Assembly: GCA_018334735.1 (NCBI GenBank)
Contig: JAGXLK010000179.1
Span: forward strand, 1-5,959
Reading direction: 5' to 3'
Origin: Planctomycetota bacterium
GTDB lineage: Bacteria; Planctomycetota; Brocadiia; SM23-32
Length of the DNA stretch: 5,959 nt
Made by a program: the position numbers and the translations under genes
Notes under the pieces: model-generated
Databases searched by the model: none
Seen by the model: only the letters and a program-made list of their open reading frames with translations
What the model was told of the DNA's origin: nothing
Shown here: one piece after another, positions 1 to 5,956 of the stretch
Layout: each line of letters opens with the position of its first letter
Position numbering within the stretch: position 1 is the stretch's first letter

Positions 1-343
1 ATTCGGCAGCTTTTTGGACCTCCTCTTCCGGAAGCGAAGCGCCTTCAAGCGCCTCATCGAGATCGAATTTTTCCAGACCATTTTCGCTGAGAGATTTTTC
101 AATCAGTTTTTCCGCTTTTTGTCTGCTTTCGAGTTGGTAGCTGAGCCGAGCCTTGAAGAGCAACGCGCCCGTCCCAACGGTAAAAAATAAAAACATACCG
201 CTCAGAGCGGTCAAGCCAAATTCCAGTGAGAGGATTGAAAATATGGCAAACACAGTTGCCCCAAGACCACAGCCCCATCTGAACACAGCTTCCGCGTGCA
301 GTAAGGCCAGCCCTCGACTTACGCGACTCGTATCAACTGACAT
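1..343 (-). CDS. Small membrane protein of unknown function, 3' end cut by window edge
   Basis: I do not recognise this protein. Reading the minus strand from the ATG at 343-341, the frame stays open for 114 codons to base 1, so the gene continues beyond the window. The N-terminus (MSVDTSRVSRGL...) is followed by two closely spaced hydrophobic stretches, roughly residues 24-40 and 43-63, joined by a very short turn around E41: a predicted membrane hairpin. Residues about 64-114 are charged and helical in character (KARLSYQLESRQKAEKLIEK, then Glu-rich), suggesting a cytoplasmic helix or coiled coil leading into an unseen domain. The start is supported by a GGAG eight bases upstream (352-355 on the plus strand). 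It is divergent from the ROK regulator and need not belong to the same pathway. The opposite-strand frame at 153-347 is its shadow. The gene is likely real; the function is unknown. Confidence 0.72.
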   Translation of the reverse strand, partial: MSVDTSRVSRGLALLHAEAVFRWGCGLGATVFAIFSILSLEFGLTALSGMFLFFTVGTGALLFKARLSYQLESRQKAEKLIEKSLSENGLEKFDLDEALEGASLPEEEVQKAAE

Positions 344-351
344 GTGAATGA

Positions 352-355
352 CTCC
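352..355 (-). promoter_or_regulatory. Ribosome binding site of the leftward membrane-protein gene
   Basis: On the minus strand the sequence reads CCGGAGTCATTCAC then ATG, placing GGAG eight bases before the start codon. This decides the start of the leftward partial gene at 343. Confidence 0.6.
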
Positions 356-387
356 GGAAAATATGATGTACAGTTTACGATCTCTTA

Positions 388-417
388 ATTATGCTTTTAT
401 TGGAAAGGATTTCGCAA
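388..417 (-). promoter_or_regulatory. Candidate leftward sigma70-type promoter
   Basis: On the minus strand, TTGCGA (plus-strand 412-417) and CATAAT (388-393) are separated by 18 bases, matching the -35 box at four of six positions and the -10 box at five of six. It would start transcription some 40 bases before the ATG of the leftward membrane-protein gene. The -10 box lies inside one arm of a 9-base inverted repeat, so a protein bound there would block it. The match is modest and could be chance in an AT-rich stretch. Confidence 0.35.
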
Positions 418-430
418 CACGAAAGCATAA
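389..430. repeat. 9-base inverted repeat, TTATGCTTT / AAAGCATAA
   Basis: The arms at 389-397 and 422-430 are perfect reverse complements with 24 bases between, so their centres are 33 bases apart, about three helical turns on the same DNA face. A smaller perfect repeat, TTTCG-CAACA-CGAAA (410-424), overlaps the right arm. There is no U-tract or upstream rightward gene, so a terminator is unlikely. Position over the candidate leftward -10 box suggests an operator for a dimer or looped pair. Confidence 0.45.
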
Positions 431-578
431 GCCTTTTCCCGGCAAGCATTTAAGGCGGATCGAAAGAAAGCCTGTGATGACACTGAACGTGTGAGTACCC
501 TGTTCGGGGGCGCGATTGATTGAATTGGCAAGAGAACTCAAAACGCCCCGCCCGTTTCAAACCGGCCTTGACAAGCCA

Positions 579-599
579 CGAGATGCAGAACAAATCTCG
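579..599. repeat. 6-base inverted repeat, CGAGAT / ATCTCG
   Basis: Perfect 6-base arms at 579-584 and 594-599 flank nine bases. The overall 21-base footprint is close to the size of sites bound by ROK regulators such as NagC and Mlc (family knowledge), but the arms do not resemble their consensus. It lies about 70 bases before the rightward -35 box. It may be chance. Confidence 0.25.
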
Positions 600-621
600 G
601 CAATTGTTGTGGCGGGGAAGG

Positions 622-635
622 AACGATCAATCGTT
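622..635. repeat. Near-palindrome AACGATCAATCGTT, candidate operator
   Basis: The arms AACGAT and ATCGTT are perfect reverse complements separated by CA, making a 14-base near-palindrome. It ends 30 bases before the -35 box of the strong rightward promoter, a typical place for a regulator to bind. The adjacent ROK gene is the obvious candidate ligand, acting on its own promoter, but nothing in the sequence proves this. Confidence 0.35.
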
Positions 636-665
636 ATAGCTGGGTGGTCATTCTCAATTATGGTC

Positions 666-694
666 TTGACAAAAAGGGAAGAGTGGAGTATTAT
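666..694 (+). promoter_or_regulatory. Strong sigma70-type promoter of the ROK operon
   Basis: TTGACA at 666-671, a perfect -35 box, is followed after exactly 17 bases by TATTAT at 689-694, a five-of-six -10 box. Transcription would start near 701, giving a leader of only about 18 bases that consists of the ribosome site and little else. It is the only strong promoter visible and no later one precedes the downstream genes, so it probably drives the regulator, the hydrolase-like gene and both pseudopilin genes. Confidence 0.72.
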
Positions 695-704
695 CTTCAG
701 TCGG

Positions 705-710
705 AAGGAA
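705..710 (+). promoter_or_regulatory. Ribosome binding site of the ROK regulator gene
   Basis: AAGGAA lies eight bases upstream of the ATG at 719 and just inside the predicted transcript start. It supports 719 as the true start rather than an internal codon. Confidence 0.6.
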
Positions 711-718
711 ATTAATAT

Positions 719-1939
719 ATGCGTGATTCACAATCGCTTTCTATACTGACTACTCGAAGTGCTCATGGCCGGAATCGACGCACGGTATTAGATTGCATAC
801 GGTCAGAGGGGCCGCTTTCGGGGGCCGATCTTGCACGTGCTCTGGATGTGCCATCCGGAACAATCACACGGGTCGTTGGGAGCCTCCGTTCCGACCGGCT
901 GGTAACTGTGCGACAGTCAGAAGAGAAGGCCGGAGTCGGAAGACCGCCGAAACTGGTGGATGTAAACGGAGAGTTCGCCTACTTTGTGGGCGTCGAGCTG
1001 GGATCTTATACGACCCGAATTGTTATTACGGATTTCAAGGGAGAGGTCTGCGACGCCGAGGTCTTCTCTACGGAAAGTATGGCATCGCCATTACCCGAGG
1101 CTCTGGCCAGTCGAGTCAGAGAATTTACCCGGGAAAAGTTGAGTGGTGACGATGTTGAAAAATTACGTGCGATTGCAGTGGGGCTATGCGGTGATGTTTC
1201 CCTGGACGGGGGAGCAACTTTCGGAGGGTTTCTTCCCAGGGGCACGGAATTGGCGCCCGCGCTCGAAAAAGCACTGGGGAGACCGGTTTTTCTGGACAAC
1301 GATGCGAATATGGCGGCCCGTGCGGAATTCGTTTTTGGCGCGGCGCAGGGACTTCAGCATGTTGTCTGCCTGTTTGATCGGGGCTGGGTGGGTTGCGGAC
1401 TGGTTCTGAACGGTGTCCTGTATCGAGGAGCCCACAACGCGGCCGGCGAACTGTCGGCACCAAGCGCTGAGAATGCGGAGGAAACAGGAAAAGGAAGCTT
1501 TCCACCTCCTTTCCTGGAGAGTCTCTGGCTTGAGAAGGCGCTTCAGGAAAAAGATCACAGGCTGACGCATCAGGAATTCGAAACACGGGCGGATATGATC
1601 GACGCACTTTGCGAGGCTGCCCGAAGAGGCGATGACCATGCAACGGAGTTGATTAAAGGCCAGACCGAGATGCTGGCACTTGCATTTCAAAGAGCTGGAG
1701 TTCTCTTTGATCCCGAGTTGCTTGTGTTGACGGGCGACTGGGCCGTAACGGGCGAGTGGGGGAGGCGCATGATACAGGACCGCCTCAAAGAATTATGGAA
1801 AGCTTCGGGATGCGCGAATCGAATGGAGACTCCCGACCTGATATTCAGCGAACTTGGACAGAATATAGTTTGCTTGGGAGCTGTGGCGACCGCGCTTGAT
1901 GCTGTCAGTGGGGAAGTCTCCTCCAATGGCACTGATTAG
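719..1939 (+). CDS. ROK-family transcriptional regulator (winged HTH plus sugar-kinase-like domain)
   Basis: A 406-residue protein with the two-part layout of ROK regulators (NagC/Mlc/XylR type), close to their usual length of about 380-410. Residues 17-66 form a winged helix-turn-helix (LSGADLARALDVPSGTITRV is the HTH core) followed by the family wing motif GRPPK at 74-78. From residue 88 comes the sugar-kinase-like fold: VGVELGSYTTRI (90-101) in place of the usual DxGxT phosphate loop, LDNDANMAARAE (192-203) matching the ENDAN motif with the catalytic-position D195 kept, and LYRGAHNAAGEL (234-245) matching the conserved sugar-side motif. The second glycine loop is degenerate (DRGWVGCG, 220-227), and the segment after AGEL lacks the GH and the CxCGxxGC zinc cysteines. 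The C-terminal part (about 330-400) fits the family. It is therefore probably a sugar-sensing DNA-binding protein and not an active kinase. It leads the likely operon, probably regulating it and itself. The sugar is unknown. Confidence 0.93.
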   Translation: MRDSQSLSILTTRSAHGRNRRTVLDCIRSEGPLSGADLARALDVPSGTITRVVGSLRSDRLVTVRQSEEKAGVGRPPKLVDVNGEFAYFVGVELGSYTTRIVITDFKGEVCDAEVFSTESMASPLPEALASRVREFTREKLSGDDVEKLRAIAVGLCGDVSLDGGATFGGFLPRGTELAPALEKALGRPVFLDNDANMAARAEFVFGAAQGLQHVVCLFDRGWVGCGLVLNGVLYRGAHNAAGELSAPSAENAEETGKGSFPPPFLESLWLEKALQEKDHRLTHQEFETRADMIDALCEAARRGDDHATELIKGQTEMLALAFQRAGVLFDPELLVLTGDWAVTGEWGRRMIQDRLKELWKASGCANRMETPDLIFSELGQNIVCLGAVATALDAVSGEVSSNGTD

Positions 1940-1996
1940 AGACACTAAAGCTGTAATGACGACGCGGGCGTTGGAGAAAGAGCGACCACAGGTAGA

Positions 1997-2001
1997 AAGG
2001 A
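1997..2001 (+). promoter_or_regulatory. Ribosome binding site of the hydrolase-like gene
   Basis: AAGGA lies seven bases before the ATG at 2009. The 69-base gap after the ROK stop codon shows no convincing terminator or new promoter, consistent with a shared transcript. Confidence 0.6.
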
Positions 2002-2008
2002 CAGAAGA

Positions 2009-4222
2009 ATGCGGAAAAACCTGAGAATTGCAGTGTTCGCGGCCTGTTTTACTGCTTGTATCGGATTTGCTGTGGCCCCCTCGGGCGGCGCCGCCGGGAC
2101 AGTGAACCGCGTCTCCCATGGGGAGCACAGACCGATGCCGAAGCCTGATGAACCGTCCATAGAGTTTAATCCATGTATCGATCTTTGGATGGCGGGAATC
2201 CGCCGGGGAGGGGCCAATCTGCCCGCCGATATCGAGAAATTAAAAGGGTTCCGGGGGCTATTGGAACAGTTGAAAGCGGTCGGTGCCACCGGAGTCAGGA
2301 TCTTCCCCGAAACGTATTGCTGCGCGAACAAAATGCCCTGGAAAAGCGAGTTTTGTCCGGATTACGGCAAGGAGATTCTGAAACCTTTGATAGACGGTCT
2401 GCACAACCACGGCTACAAAACGTACATCTTCCTGCACGCCTGGATTTCTCCGATACAGAAAGAAGGCAAACAGGCACCGATGCCGTGGCGGCGCTGGGAC
2501 TATCCCTACGAACAAAGCGATTTCATATTCAGCAAGGGTTACGATAAATATTATAAAGTAAAGTACCCATGTGTTATCTGCGAGGATGATTTTCGAGACA
2601 AGTGGCTCGGAATTATGAAAGAAGTTGTTGGGCTTGGTATCGATGGTGTTTACGTTATGCCTGACGAGTATTATTTCAAAGGTCACCATCTCGAAACAAC
2701 GAAATGTGTTCACTGCAAGAGGGAATTCGAAAAGCGTTTTGGTTACGAAACCTTCCCAAAACCTGTCGGGCAATTTACGATGGTCACGCCTGACGGAGAG
2801 AAAGATGTCTGGTCAGATAACGCCCAAAAAGGCGTTTCGGAAGAAGACATAGAGCATTACTGCAAATGGAAACTGTTCGAATATGAAAAGGTAGCTGAAT
2901 TATTCAACGAAGTTGCCGTGGAACTAAAAGAGGTAAAACCGGGTCTGGAACTGATTGCCAGCGCCAATCCTGCGCCTCCGATCATGAAGGACAGACGTAT
3001 GGAGCACGGGTGCGCGATGGATGTGATTGGGCGGGGTGAGAATTTCACCGGTGTTCAGCTTTACGGATCCGTTCCAGTGGAATTGGGGAAATACACGGCC
3101 ATGGCAAGGAGGATGAAAGCCGCTTATCCGCACGCGGAACTTGTGGGAAGTATTCAGTCGCTCAGTTTCAAATCACGCCCTTCCGATTTCTCGGTGAGAT
3201 TCTACGGCTATATTCTGCCTTTTGTTATGTCGGGGGTCCGCAAGATTGACGCTTATCGTCTCAATTACCTGCATGCGAATGACTGGTGGCCGCATGTCGT
3301 ACGGGGCGTTCGGATGGTCCGCCTGCTGGAAAAGTGGGGCATCGCGAAATCGAGGTCTCCCGCGGAGACCTGCATGCTCTACTCCAGAGCTTCCGAGGAT
3401 TGGTGGCAGTTGAGAGTTGAGTCTCTGATGGACAAAAAGGATCTGGGCCGGCAGGATTTTTACCTGTTGTACGAGGGCGGCAGAGAAGAGAAAGGCAGCA
3501 TGGATACCAGTAAACGTCAGCAGAAGATCAATGAACACCGGCTACGCGGACCAATCTCACACCGACAGATTGAGGGACTGTTGATCGAGAGGGGAATCCA
3601 GTATGACGTCAAGTACACCGACCACCCCGAGCAACTTGAAGATCTCAGCAAATATAGACTGCTGATCCTACCGTTTGGTTATGCGATGTCCCAGGCGGCC
3701 GTTGAAGCGATACGGAAGGCGGTTGACGAAGGGGCCCGCCTGCTGATATTTGATCGCCTGGGAGAGGTGAACCAGTATGGTGTCAGACACAAAGAGCCGC
3801 TGCTTAAGGGACTTGTTAAAGATAAGAACGTTAAGTATCGCGATGTCAATCTGGCCGCGAATCGTAACGACGAGAAGGTTTGCGCTGGCAACCTGAAAGC
3901 GATCCGGGAAATGCTTGGAGAGACCGGTTATCACTTCGATCCGAAGAACGCCAGCGTTGAGTATCTGGTTCGCAAGATCGATTCAAAGAATTACATACTT
4001 TACCTGGCGAACTGGGAGAAGGAAAAGTCTGCTGCTCCCGTAATTGGACTTTCTTTGCCCGAAGGAACGTATCGGCTTGCCGTCTGCAGCAGCAATGGAG
4101 ATGGATTGAACGAAGGTTTGGTCAGCGGCAAAAAGACGCCGAGTGGCGGAGTTTTGCGGAGATTTGAGATCTCCCTTTCGCCGGGCGAGGTGAAACTTAT
4201 CAGAGTTCAGCCGAAGAAATGA
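2009..4222 (+). CDS. Exported GH42-like glycoside hydrolase (TIM barrel, GATase-like and C-terminal beta domains)
   Basis: A 737-residue protein, probably a secreted carbohydrate-active enzyme. Residues 1-29 look like a signal peptide: RKNLR, a hydrophobic run 7-23, and possible cleavage after A23 or A29; a lipoprotein at C13 or C17 is possible, but the -3 Phe is a poor lipobox. Residues about 51-445 read as a beta/alpha barrel: successive strands end at GVRIFPETY (95-103), TYIFLHAW (138-145), [14 protein letters not shown] (210-223), ELIASANP (314-321), FTGVQLYG (346-353) and the [10 protein letters not shown] region (411-420). D219/E220 after the fourth strand is the natural acid/base candidate. 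Cysteine clusters (C104, C105, C116, C188, C191, and CVHC at 233-236 followed by REFEKRFG) resemble the cysteine-rich insert of GH42 enzymes, which can bind zinc. Residues about 516-605 resemble the GH42 trimerisation (GATase-like) domain, with KYRLLILPF (548-556) and [10 protein letters not shown] (574-583). Residues about 645-735 form a terminal beta domain. The exact family and substrate are unknown, and no clear second catalytic Glu is visible at strand seven. Confidence 0.8.
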   Translation: MRKNLRIAVFAACFTACIGFAVAPSGGAAGTVNRVSHGEHRPMPKPDEPSIEFNPCIDLWMAGIRRGGANLPADIEKLKGFRGLLEQLKAVGATGVRIFPETYCCANKMPWKSEFCPDYGKEILKPLIDGLHNHGYKTYIFLHAWISPIQKEGKQAPMPWRRWDYPYEQSDFIFSKGYDKYYKVKYPCVICEDDFRDKWLGIMKEVVGLGIDGVYVMPDEYYFKGHHLETTKCVHCKREFEKRFGYETFPKPVGQFTMVTPDGEKDVWSDNAQKGVSEEDIEHYCKWKLFEYEKVAELFNEVAVELKEVKPGLELIASANPAPPIMKDRRMEHGCAMDVIGRGENFTGVQLYGSVPVELGKYTAMARRMKAAYPHAELVGSIQSLSFKSRPSDFSVRFYGYILPFVMSGVRKIDAYRLNYLHANDWWPHVVRGVRMVRLLEKWGIAKSRSPAETCMLYSRASEDWWQLRVESLMDKKDLGRQDFYLLYEGGREEKGSMDTSKRQQKINEHRLRGPISHRQIEGLLIERGIQYDVKYTDHPEQLEDLSKYRLLILPFGYAMSQAAVEAIRKAVDEGARLLIFDRLGEVNQYGVRHKEPLLKGLVKDKNVKYRDVNLAANRNDEKVCAGNLKAIREMLGETGYHFDPKNASVEYLVRKIDSKNYILYLANWEKEKSAAPVIGLSLPEGTYRLAVCSSNGDGLNEGLVSGKKTPSGGVLRRFEISLSPGEVKLIRVQPKK

Positions 4223-4278
4223 GAAGATTCAAGCTATGCTCTGCATATGGCCTCCGATGGGGCACTTCATTTTCGATC

Positions 4279-4285
4279 AGGAGGT
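4279..4285 (+). promoter_or_regulatory. Consensus Shine-Dalgarno deciding the first pseudopilin start
   Basis: AGGAGGT, a full match to the anti-16S tail, lies five bases before the ATG at 4291. An in-frame ATG exists at 4219, overlapping the previous stop as ATGA, but it has no comparable ribosome site. The strong site favours 4291, which also gives a short, normal prepilin leader. Confidence 0.75.
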
Positions 4286-4290
4286 GTAAG

Positions 4291-5082
4291 ATGATGGCAA
4301 AAGTATCCAGTGTGGAGGCATTTACCCTGATAGAATTGCTTGTTGTAATCGCCATTATTTCTGTCCTCGCTGCGATGTTGATGCCGGCATTGGAAAGCGC
4401 GAGGGAGGCGGCGAGGCGGTCTTTGTGCTCGGGAAATCTGAGGCAACAGGGAATCGGGATTCAAATCTATGCGAATGATTACAACGGAGTTCCGCCCGAT
4501 TACTATGATGGTTATACCGGAGACAAATCCAGCTACTGGGGTGTGAACGGTTTTCCGTGCACCGTATATTGTTCCCTCCATTATCCGACGATGTGGGGTG
4601 GGGTTACACAGTATATTGGACATGGGCGGTTAATAACTGGAAAATCGTTGGAAACGCCCCAACTCCTGTACTGTCCCGCACGTAGACCGGGCGATGGGTT
4701 CACCTACAATCGAAACGATTGGGATGATCTGAGCTCGCCGCCTGGTGCGGCTTTGATGGGCTATGACCATCGCAACCCACTGTATTATGAATGGACCGAT
4801 CGACCTGATCCCACAGATGGTGCCCGGTTGGAATCAATGGGGAATCTGGTAGCCTCCGCCGATACACTTTTGTGGACCGGAGATTCTACCGGTTCCCCCC
4901 CGAGTCATCGCGACGGAATCGAAGTGCTTTATTATGGAGGGCACGTCCGTTGGGATCACAATGAGTTCTTGAACGATCCACCGAAATACTACAATGAGCT
5001 CACGGGCCTCGCTGGGTGGTACACCGGAGGCGGAGCTGGGTGGAGCCTGATAAACTACTGGCAGAACGAACTTGACGGTTAA
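4291..5082 (+). CDS. Pseudopilin-like protein with prepilin N-terminus and H-X9-GG motif (first copy)
   Basis: From the start at 4291 the product has 263 residues. The leader [10 protein letters not shown] is followed by [13 protein letters not shown], a class III (type IV pilin/type II secretion) prepilin signal. Cleavage is expected between A10 and F11, with E15 as the +5 glutamate; Ala at -1 replaces the usual Gly. The hydrophobic helix runs 11-34 and continues into [11 protein letters not shown] (33-43). The head carries LYCPAR (126-131) and, near the C-terminus, [16 protein letters not shown] (206-221), the H-X9-DG signature of a large PVC-group family with GG in place of DG. By my count it has 9 Trp and 20 Tyr. 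Such proteins are exported through a prepilin peptidase and a type II-like machine; none of that machinery is in this window. Its place directly behind the hydrolase-like gene suggests a surface or periplasmic role in handling the same glycan. That is inference. An alternative upstream start at 4219 would add 24 residues and is less likely. Confidence 0.9.
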   Translation: MMAKVSSVEAFTLIELLVVIAIISVLAAMLMPALESAREAARRSLCSGNLRQQGIGIQIYANDYNGVPPDYYDGYTGDKSSYWGVNGFPCTVYCSLHYPTMWGGVTQYIGHGRLITGKSLETPQLLYCPARRPGDGFTYNRNDWDDLSSPPGAALMGYDHRNPLYYEWTDRPDPTDGARLESMGNLVASADTLLWTGDSTGSPPSHRDGIEVLYYGGHVRWDHNEFLNDPPKYYNELTGLAGWYTGGGAGWSLINYWQNELDG

Positions 5083-5083
5083 G

Positions 5084-5120
5084 GCGGAAATACTACCTGC
5101 GGACGCCGGAAGGTAGCCGC
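5084..5120 (+). other. Imperfect hairpin between the two pseudopilin genes
   Basis: The transcript can pair GCGG (5084-5087) with CCGC (5117-5120), CTACCT (5093-5098) with AGGTAG (5111-5116), and CGG (5100-5102) with CCG (5106-5108), leaving a five-base bulge at 5088-5092 and a small asymmetric internal loop. No U-tract follows, so it is not a standard intrinsic terminator. It starts right after the first pseudopilin stop and could set the relative mRNA level of the two genes through processing or stability, or weakly attenuate transcription. Not known; read by eye. Confidence 0.4.
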
Positions 5121-5166
5121 ACTGAATTATGCGACAAAGGGCTAACTCCAATTCTATCCATTGACT

Positions 5167-5172
5167 GAGGAA
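5167..5172 (+). promoter_or_regulatory. Ribosome binding site of the second pseudopilin gene
   Basis: GAGGAA ends ten bases before the ATG at 5183, a slightly long spacing; GGGG at 5175-5178 is an alternative at four bases. Both are weaker than the AGGAGGT of the first pseudopilin, which may mean lower translation. Confidence 0.4.
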
Positions 5173-5182
5173 CTGGGGCAAA

Positions 5183-5956
5183 ATGAGAAAAGCGTTCACG
5201 CTGATCGAACTTCTGGTCGTCATAGCGATTATAGCAATCCTTGCGGCGATGCTGATGCCGGCTCTGGAACGAGCACGCGAAGCAGCACGGTCAATCAGTT
5301 GTCTCGGTAACCACAAGCAGCTATCAATGGTCCACTTAATGTACAGGCATGACAATGCCGGTTATTTGCCCACCGTATATCACTGGTATCAAGAAGAGGA
5401 GTTGGCGGGGTATCTGGACCAGAAGCCGGGTGATGGTAGCAGCAATGTATACTGGTGCCCTTCTGATGATGGTAACCCTGAGTACAATGTTGAGCGGGGG
5501 CAAGCTCATTGGAATGCAAGCTACGGCTTAATATGGGATACAAACAGGCTAAGACCGGGAGATTGGGGCTACACCGAAATCAGCGGGCGAAGAAGTGTGG
5601 CAAACTATAAAGCGCCTTCATGGAAGATTGCATTTCTTGAGCATATGCCTACACGCCATTACCTTTCAACCTGGGGAGATTGGTATAGAAGCTGGAGTCG
5701 CCGGGATATGCGACACATGGGGGGGCATAATGTGTCTTTCATGGAGGGGCGGGCCGTGCATTATCCCGACCCGCTTATGGCTGCCGACGACAGGTGGTGG
5801 CTCTCGACTCCAGGGGACTGGCGGTATGGGTCCGGGCATCCTACGAAGCGGGTCCTTACCGCTTACTGCTTCCGCAATGTCGAGAGTGACGGCGATTGGT
5901 GGTACCGGTGGTGGAACCAAACGTACGTTCCGGACGGGGGAGGGTTTGAGCTGTGA
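5183..5956 (+). CDS. Pseudopilin-like protein with prepilin N-terminus and H-X9-EG motif (second copy)
   Basis: A complete 257-residue protein; the stop codon lies three bases before the window end. The very short leader MRKA precedes [20 protein letters not shown], with cleavage expected between A4 and F5 and Glu at +5 (E9). The helix runs 5-28 and continues as [10 protein letters not shown] (27-36). The head has WCPSDDG (91-97), matching the CPSD motif common in this family, and [15 protein letters not shown] (178-192), an H-X9-DG signature with Glu for Asp. It holds 16 Trp by my count (about 6 percent), concentrated in the last 60 residues (RWW, GDWRY, DWWYRWW), which is unusually high. 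The N-terminal helix is nearly identical to the first copy, but I see little similarity in the heads apart from these short motifs. Expected to be inserted in the inner membrane, processed by a prepilin peptidase and displayed outside it; the aromatic-rich head could bind sugars. That role is inference. Confidence 0.9.
   Translation: MRKAFTLIELLVVIAIIAILAAMLMPALERAREAARSISCLGNHKQLSMVHLMYRHDNAGYLPTVYHWYQEEELAGYLDQKPGDGSSNVYWCPSDDGNPEYNVERGQAHWNASYGLIWDTNRLRPGDWGYTEISGRRSVANYKAPSWKIAFLEHMPTRHYLSTWGDWYRSWSRRDMRHMGGHNVSFMEGRAVHYPDPLMAADDRWWLSTPGDWRYGSGHPTKRVLTAYCFRNVESDGDWWYRWWNQTYVPDGGGFEL

Larger units (their letters stand above)
344..718. other. Divergent intergenic regulatory region (375 bases)
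   Basis: This stretch separates the leftward membrane-protein gene from the rightward ROK operon. I see no credible gene in it: the only longer frame, a TTG-initiated one at 516-749, runs through the strong promoter and over the start of the ROK gene and has no ribosome site. It holds a strong rightward promoter (666-694), a weak leftward promoter candidate (388-417), and three inverted repeats (389-430, 579-599, 622-635) that are candidates for operators. No riboswitch or RNA gene is recognisable. The segment from about 435 to 575 shows nothing I can name. Confidence 0.7.

Noticed and set aside
153..347. Plus-strand frame of 64 codons at the left end
   Set aside because: It is antisense to the leftward membrane-protein gene, which has a good ribosome site, plausible membrane helices and an open frame to the edge.
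568..596. Possible second rightward promoter with a perfect TTGACA at 568-573
   Set aside because: At 17 bases the -10 position reads CAAATC, a poor match, and no better hexamer occurs at 16 or 18 bases. The pair at 666-694 is far better.
516..749. 77-residue open frame before the ROK gene
   Set aside because: It begins at TTG without a ribosome site, contains the strong promoter at 666-694 and overlaps the ROK start in another frame; no recognisable protein features.
1125..1690. Long minus-strand frames of 168-172 codons inside the ROK gene
   Set aside because: They are shadows of a well-supported ROK coding region; their products show no domain features and have no upstream signals.
719..1939. 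Reading the ROK protein as a glucokinase or other sugar kinase
   Set aside because: It has an N-terminal winged HTH with the GRPPK wing, and the phosphate-loop and zinc motifs are degenerate, so a regulator is the better call.
1954..1976. Short GC-rich repeat (ACGC-GG-GCGT) in the gap after the ROK gene, considered as a terminator
   Set aside because: The stem is only four bases with too small a loop, and no U-tract follows.
2258..2773. Minus-strand frame of 171 codons inside the hydrolase-like gene
   Set aside because: The plus-strand product has a signal peptide and clear domain order across the region; the antisense product has no recognisable features.
5129..5164. Mini-frame of 11 codons between the pseudopilin genes
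   Set aside because: No ribosome site precedes it and frames this short occur by chance; no sign of a leader-peptide arrangement.
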